From: JACVRW01 sp036519295
GTDB lineage: Bacteria > Actinomycetota > Thermoleophilia > Solirubrobacterales > Thermoleophilaceae
DNA: 25,465 nt
Reading direction: 5' to 3'
Assembly (NCBI GenBank): GCA_036519295.1
Contig: DATDLN010000132.1
Span: 1 to 25,465, forward strand
Part shown: positions 22,883-25,465 of the stretch, piece after piece
How the letters are laid out: each line of letters starts with the position of its first letter
Position numbering within the stretch: the first letter of the stretch is position 1
Program-made: the position numbers and the translations under genes
The notes under the pieces: generated by a model
The model's input: only the letters and a program-made list of their open reading frames with translations
The model's database searches: none
Told to the model about the DNA's origin: nothing

Positions 22883-23512
22883 CTAGCGCGCGGCGGCTCG
22901 TGCCGCGTCCAGGGCGGCGCGCATCTGCACGGGGAGGCGCCGGCGGACGCGCCAGGGCGCCCCCGCGAAGGCGTGGTTGGCCACCGTGGCGAAGCCCTCC
23001 TCGTCCACCCGCAGCGCGAGCAGCAGGTGGGCCAGACGGTCCGATGGCGGCAGCTCCGGGTCCGTGGCGCGGACGCAGAAGCAGTGGACGTACCGCCCCC
23101 CGCGGGCGACGAGCAGCGCGCCGGCCTCTCCGATGAGCCAGACGCCGAGTTCGCCGCGCTCGAGAGCCAGGCCAGTCCGGCACTGGAGCTCGCGCTCCTC
23201 GTGCCCGAGCAGGTCGCCGAGCAGGCCCTGTGCCACCGGCTCGGCCACGGCGTTGCGCGCGCCCTTCGGCCTGACCACGCTCGCCCCGCGGAAGGCGTAG
23301 AGCTCGGGGATGATCCAGGCGTGCGCGAGCGCCACGACCGCAACGGGGGCCGCGAGCGGCTCGAGCAGCACCATTCCCGCGGCGGCGGCGATGAACGGCA
23401 CCGTGTAGAGCAGCGTCCAGCCGTGCCAGATGCGCGCCCAGCGTCGCAGCCAGCGCGCGTCGGTCCGCTGGCGCCAGGGGACGGACGCCAGTTCCGGAAG
23501 GGCGTGCTCCAT
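22883..23512 (-). CDS. Uncharacterised 209-aa membrane protein
   Basis: The N-terminal region carries many Arg and Trp residues (WRQRTDARWLRRWARIWHGW), then two hydrophobic segments (about 32-51 and 53-71), then a soluble domain of about 130 residues with cysteines in ELQC and HCFC. The ATG at 23512 overlaps the stop of the upstream 74-aa gene in ATGA, so the two are translationally coupled; the open frame continues upstream only as a shadow of that gene. I do not recognise the family. The coupling suggests a joint function with the 74-aa protein, but nothing indicates which. Confidence 0.75.
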   Translation of the reverse strand: MEHALPELASVPWRQRTDARWLRRWARIWHGWTLLYTVPFIAAAAGMVLLEPLAAPVAVVALAHAWIIPELYAFRGASVVRPKGARNAVAEPVAQGLLGDLLGHEERELQCRTGLALERGELGVWLIGEAGALLVARGGRYVHCFCVRATDPELPPSDRLAHLLLALRVDEEGFATVANHAFAGAPWRVRRRLPVQMRAALDAARAAAR

Positions 23513-23736
23513 CAGCCCCCGGCGATCGGCCGGCGCATGATTACGAGCTCCGCCTCCCGCGGCAGCTCGCGCACGTGGGTCGCCTTGCCGGGAGCATCGG
23601 GAACCGTCCCGATGTAGCCGAGCTCCTGCTGGTCCTGGAACTCGTGCACGGCCGCCGCAAACGCGGCGTCGTCCTCTTCGGCCCACTCGGCGAGGGTGGT
23701 GTGCCCCGTGCCGTCCATTCGGATGAGTCGCGACAT
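23512..23736 (-). CDS. Uncharacterised 74-aa acidic protein
   Basis: Small soluble protein beginning MSRLIRMDGTGHTTLAEW, with an acidic helix (AEEDDAAFAAAVHEFQDQQ), LGYIGTVPDAPGKATHV and a C-terminal ELVIMRRPIAGG. The start at 23736 is firmly set by AGGAGGA five bases upstream. MRRPIAGG at the very end and the DGTGHTTLAEW block look like conserved family features, but I cannot name the family. It is first in an apparent operon with the 209-aa membrane protein and the GNAT gene. Confidence 0.8.
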   Translation of the reverse strand: MSRLIRMDGTGHTTLAEWAEEDDAAFAAAVHEFQDQQELGYIGTVPDAPGKATHVRELPREAELVIMRRPIAGG

Positions 23737-23740
23737 GCGG

Positions 23741-23747
23741 TCCTCCT
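23741..23747 (-). promoter_or_regulatory. Ribosome binding site of the 74-aa gene
   Basis: AGGAGGA on the minus strand, followed by CCGC and the ATG at 23736: a near-perfect Shine-Dalgarno sequence that rules out the 40-codon longer reading of the gene. Confidence 0.75.
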
Positions 23748-23780
23748 GTAGAGACGCCTGCTCCGCATGGTACGCCGTGG

Positions 23781-23806
23781 CCGCGGGCTGCCCGGCGGCC
23801 CCGCGG
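23781..23806. repeat. GC-rich inverted repeat between gatB and the 74-aa gene
   Basis: CCGCGGG and CCCGCGG form a perfect 7-bp inverted repeat around 12 bases. With the larger hairpin at 23821-23869 it makes up most of the 168-bp gap. It may belong to the leader of the 74-aa gene. No convincing promoter elements are visible. Confidence 0.35.
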
Positions 23807-23820
23807 AACCTCCCGTGGCT

Positions 23821-23869
23821 CACGCGTTCGACTTTCTGCCGCCATATCCAGCACAAGGTCGAACGCGTG
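23821..23869 (-). terminator. 12-bp perfect inverted repeat downstream of gatB
   Basis: CACGCGTTCGAC (23821-23832) and GTCGAACGCGTG (23858-23869) are perfectly complementary. Three more pairs (one a G-T wobble) extend the stem inward, leaving a loop of 19 bases. It begins 35 bases after the gatB stop on the minus strand, a suitable place for a terminator, but there is no T-tract. A protein-binding palindrome upstream of the 74-aa operon is the alternative. Confidence 0.45.
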
Positions 23870-23904
23870 GGTGTCCGAGCCGCGCGGGGTCGTCCACGTC
23901 GACG

Positions 23905-25329
23905 CTAGCTCTCGAGCCGCTCGCGGATCATGCGCTGCACCTCGCCGCCGTCTGCGCGTCCCTTGGTCTCGCGCATGACGGCGCCGACGATCGCGCCGAT
24001 CGCCTGCACCTTGCCCTCGCGGATCTTCTCTACGGCGGCGGCGTTCTCCTCGATCGCCCTCTCCACGATCGCCTCCAACTCGTCACCTCCGGCGCGGCCG
24101 AGGCCCCTCGACTCGACCACGGCGGCGGGGTCCCCGCCTTCGGAGACGAGCACGCCGAGGATTTCCTTGCCCGCCGAGGCCGACACCTCCTTTGCCGCGA
24201 CCATCTCCACGAGCCGCGCGAAGGCCGCCGGCTCGAGGCCGGTCCCGGCCGGGTCGGCGTCGCCGATGCGGGCCGTCAGCTCGTTCGTGGTCCAGTTGGC
24301 GAGAGTCCGCGGGTCGGTGCCGTCGCCCGTCAGCGCGGCCTCGTAGAAGTCGCCGAGCTCGGAGCGGAAGGCGAGCAGCTTGGCGGTGTCCGCGGGCAGC
24401 TCGAGGTCGCGCTCGAGGCGCTCCGCGCGGGCGGCGGGCAGCTCGGGCAGGGCCGCCCGGGCGCGCTCGAGCATCGCCTCGGTCGGCGCGATCGGCACCA
24501 GGTCGGGCTCGGGGAAGTAGCGGTAGTCGTGGGCCTCCTCCTTCGAACGGAGCGCGCTGAGGGAGCCCGACTGGGGGTCGAAGTGGAGCGTCTCCTGCTC
24601 CACCTCTCCCCCGTCACGCAGGACCTCCTCCTGGCGCGCGATCTCCGCCGCGATGCCGCGCTCGAGGAAGCGGAAGGAGTTCATGTTCTTGAGCTCCGTC
24701 TTCGTGCCGAGCGTGGCCTCCCCCGCCGGCCGGATCGAGACGTTGGCGTCCACCCGCAGCGAGCCCTCCTCCATGTTCACGTCCGACACGCCCATGCGAC
24801 GAAGCGTGGCCTGGAGCAGGCGGCCGAACTCCGCGGCCTCGGCGGGCGACCGCAGGTCGGGCTCGGTGACGATCTCGACGAGCGGCGTGCCGCCGCGGTT
24901 GAAGTCGACGATGCTGGTCTCGGCCCCGTGGATGCGGCCGGACCCGCCCGCGTGCACCAGCTTGGCGGCGTCCTCCTCGAGGTGCACGCGGTGGATGCGC
25001 ACGTCGCCGAGGCGGCCGTGTCGGGCCAGCGGCAGGTCGTACTGGCTGATCTGGTAGCCCTTCGGGAGGTCGGGATAGAAGTAGTTCTTGCGGTGAAAGA
25101 TCGAGCGCGGGGCGACCTCGCAGTGGAGGGCGGCGGCGATCATCAGCGCGTAGCGGACCGCCTGTTCGTTGACCACCGGCAGCACGCCGGGATGGGCGAG
25201 GCAGATCGGGCAGGTGTGGACATTCGGGTCGTCGCCGAAGCTCGGCTCGCAGCCGCAGAACATCTTCGTGCGGGTGTCGAGATGGACGGGAATCTCGAGC
25301 CCGATCACGGCCTCATGCTCAGCCGCCAT
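23905..25329 (-). CDS. gatB: Asp-tRNA(Asn)/Glu-tRNA(Gln) amidotransferase subunit B
   Basis: 474-aa GatB, the tRNA-binding kinase subunit of the GatCAB amidotransferase that converts mischarged Glu-tRNA(Gln) or Asp-tRNA(Asn). Signatures are TKMFCGC and CPICLAHPGVLPV with paired cysteines, RKNYFYPDLPKGYQISQYD, LEEDAAKL, GRIHGAETSIVDFNRGGTPL, DVNMEEGSLRVDANVS and EDYRYFPEPDL-like HDYRYFPEPDL; the C-terminal YqeY-like domain ends GKVQAIGAIVGAVM. ATG at 25329 overlaps the gatA stop by 11 bp and gives the expected length. One oddity: the highly conserved GLE(V/I)H(V/A)(Q/E)L reads GLEIPVHL, with Pro (P14) in place of His. gatC is not in the window. Confidence 0.96.
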   Translation of the reverse strand: MAAEHEAVIGLEIPVHLDTRTKMFCGCEPSFGDDPNVHTCPICLAHPGVLPVVNEQAVRYALMIAAALHCEVAPRSIFHRKNYFYPDLPKGYQISQYDLPLARHGRLGDVRIHRVHLEEDAAKLVHAGGSGRIHGAETSIVDFNRGGTPLVEIVTEPDLRSPAEAAEFGRLLQATLRRMGVSDVNMEEGSLRVDANVSIRPAGEATLGTKTELKNMNSFRFLERGIAAEIARQEEVLRDGGEVEQETLHFDPQSGSLSALRSKEEAHDYRYFPEPDLVPIAPTEAMLERARAALPELPAARAERLERDLELPADTAKLLAFRSELGDFYEAALTGDGTDPRTLANWTTNELTARIGDADPAGTGLEPAAFARLVEMVAAKEVSASAGKEILGVLVSEGGDPAAVVESRGLGRAGGDELEAIVERAIEENAAAVEKIREGKVQAIGAIVGAVMRETKGRADGGEVQRMIRERLES

Positions 25330-25465
25330 CGCCCACCCCCGGAGGCCGTGCGTCAAAGCCGATCGCCTTCTCGAGCGCGAAGGCGGCATCAAGGATCGCG
25401 TTCTCGCTGAACGCCGGGCCGGCGATTTGAAAGCCGACCGGAAGCTGCGGACCACCGCCGTCGGG
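25319..25465 (-). CDS. gatA: Glutamyl-tRNA(Gln) amidotransferase subunit A, 3' end only
   Basis: The minus-strand frame entering the window at 25465 encodes the last 48 residues of an amidase-fold protein: LPVGFQIAGPAFSENAIL, then an ALEKAIGFD helix and a short tail to TGA at 25321-25319. This is the normal GatA C-terminus, and it overlaps gatB by 11 bp, the usual gatA-gatB order. The amidase active site lies outside the window. Confidence 0.9.
   Translation of the reverse strand, partial: PDGGGPQLPVGFQIAGPAFSENAILDAAFALEKAIGFDARPPGVGDGG

Noticed and set aside
23512..23736. Antitoxin half of a toxin-antitoxin pair with the downstream gene
   Set aside because: The partner is a 209-aa membrane protein and neither has a known toxin or DNA-binding motif; overlap and small size alone are not enough.
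23767..25410. A 547-codon open frame on the + strand opposite gatB
   Set aside because: The opposite strand encodes an unmistakable GatB; the + strand translation is low-complexity and motif-free.
1..25465. tRNA genes, CRISPR arrays, insertion sequences, phage or defence genes
   Set aside because: No cloverleaf, regular repeat-spacer series, transposase or nuclease motif was seen; the window is chromosomal metabolic and transport genes.

Overview
The window looks like a chromosomal segment of a high-GC actinobacterium, most likely from the Thermoleophilia / Solirubrobacterales side of the phylum. This is an inference from gene content (complete menaquinone pathway genes, a mycobacterial-style MCE gene block, a WS/DGAT acyltransferase), very strong GC3 bias and frequent GTG starts; no rRNA or other phylogenetic marker lies in the window to prove it. 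Genes are packed almost end to end, and no gene-free stretch exceeds 300 bases. The largest gaps are 168 bp (23737-23904), about 125 bp between ilvB and ilvN, and 93 bp between the MCE operon and the WS/DGAT gene. I saw no tRNA, rRNA, CRISPR array, insertion sequence or phage gene.

Left part (1-6998): a menaquinone biosynthesis cluster in alternating orientations. After the tail of an unrecognised + strand gene (1-105) come menE (minus), menB-menA-menC (plus, 4-bp overlaps), a decayed fragment of an amidase gene (plus), menH (minus) and menD (plus). menF (minus) lies 10 kb further on (17079-18530). Together MenF, MenD, MenH, MenC, MenE, MenB and MenA cover chorismate to demethylmenaquinone, apart from the thioesterase step. 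The final methyltransferase (MenG/UbiE) is not seen. Two divergent pairs (menE/menB and menH/menD) have overlapping start regions, so there is no intergenic space for their promoters.

Middle part (6988-17113): six consecutive minus-strand MCE (MlaD-like) genes, 15628 down to 6988. Every junction overlaps by 1 or 4 bp, so this is one 8.6-kb operon. Each product has one N-terminal membrane helix, an MCE domain and a long helical region. Each also has a two-cysteine C-terminal tail. No YrbE permease or ATPase gene is next to them, unlike the usual yrbEAB-mceABCDEF layout. A divergent wax ester synthase / diacylglycerol acyltransferase gene starts 93 bp away, which suggests lipid uptake coupled to storage-lipid synthesis. 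The block lies between menD and menF.

Right part (18586-25465), all minus strand: a small VOC protein, acetolactate synthase (ilvB, ilvN, with a 40-codon open frame filling the gap between them), a two-gene set of small membrane proteins (one with a zinc ribbon), a GNAT acetyltransferase, a 209-aa membrane protein, a 74-aa protein of unknown function, and gatB preceded by the 3' end of gatA. Points worth a second look are the permease-less MCE sextet with its paired cysteines, a bicarbonate-type (type I) MenB, a His-to-Pro change in GatB, the amidase relic next to menH, and a 12-bp perfect inverted repeat downstream of gatB.
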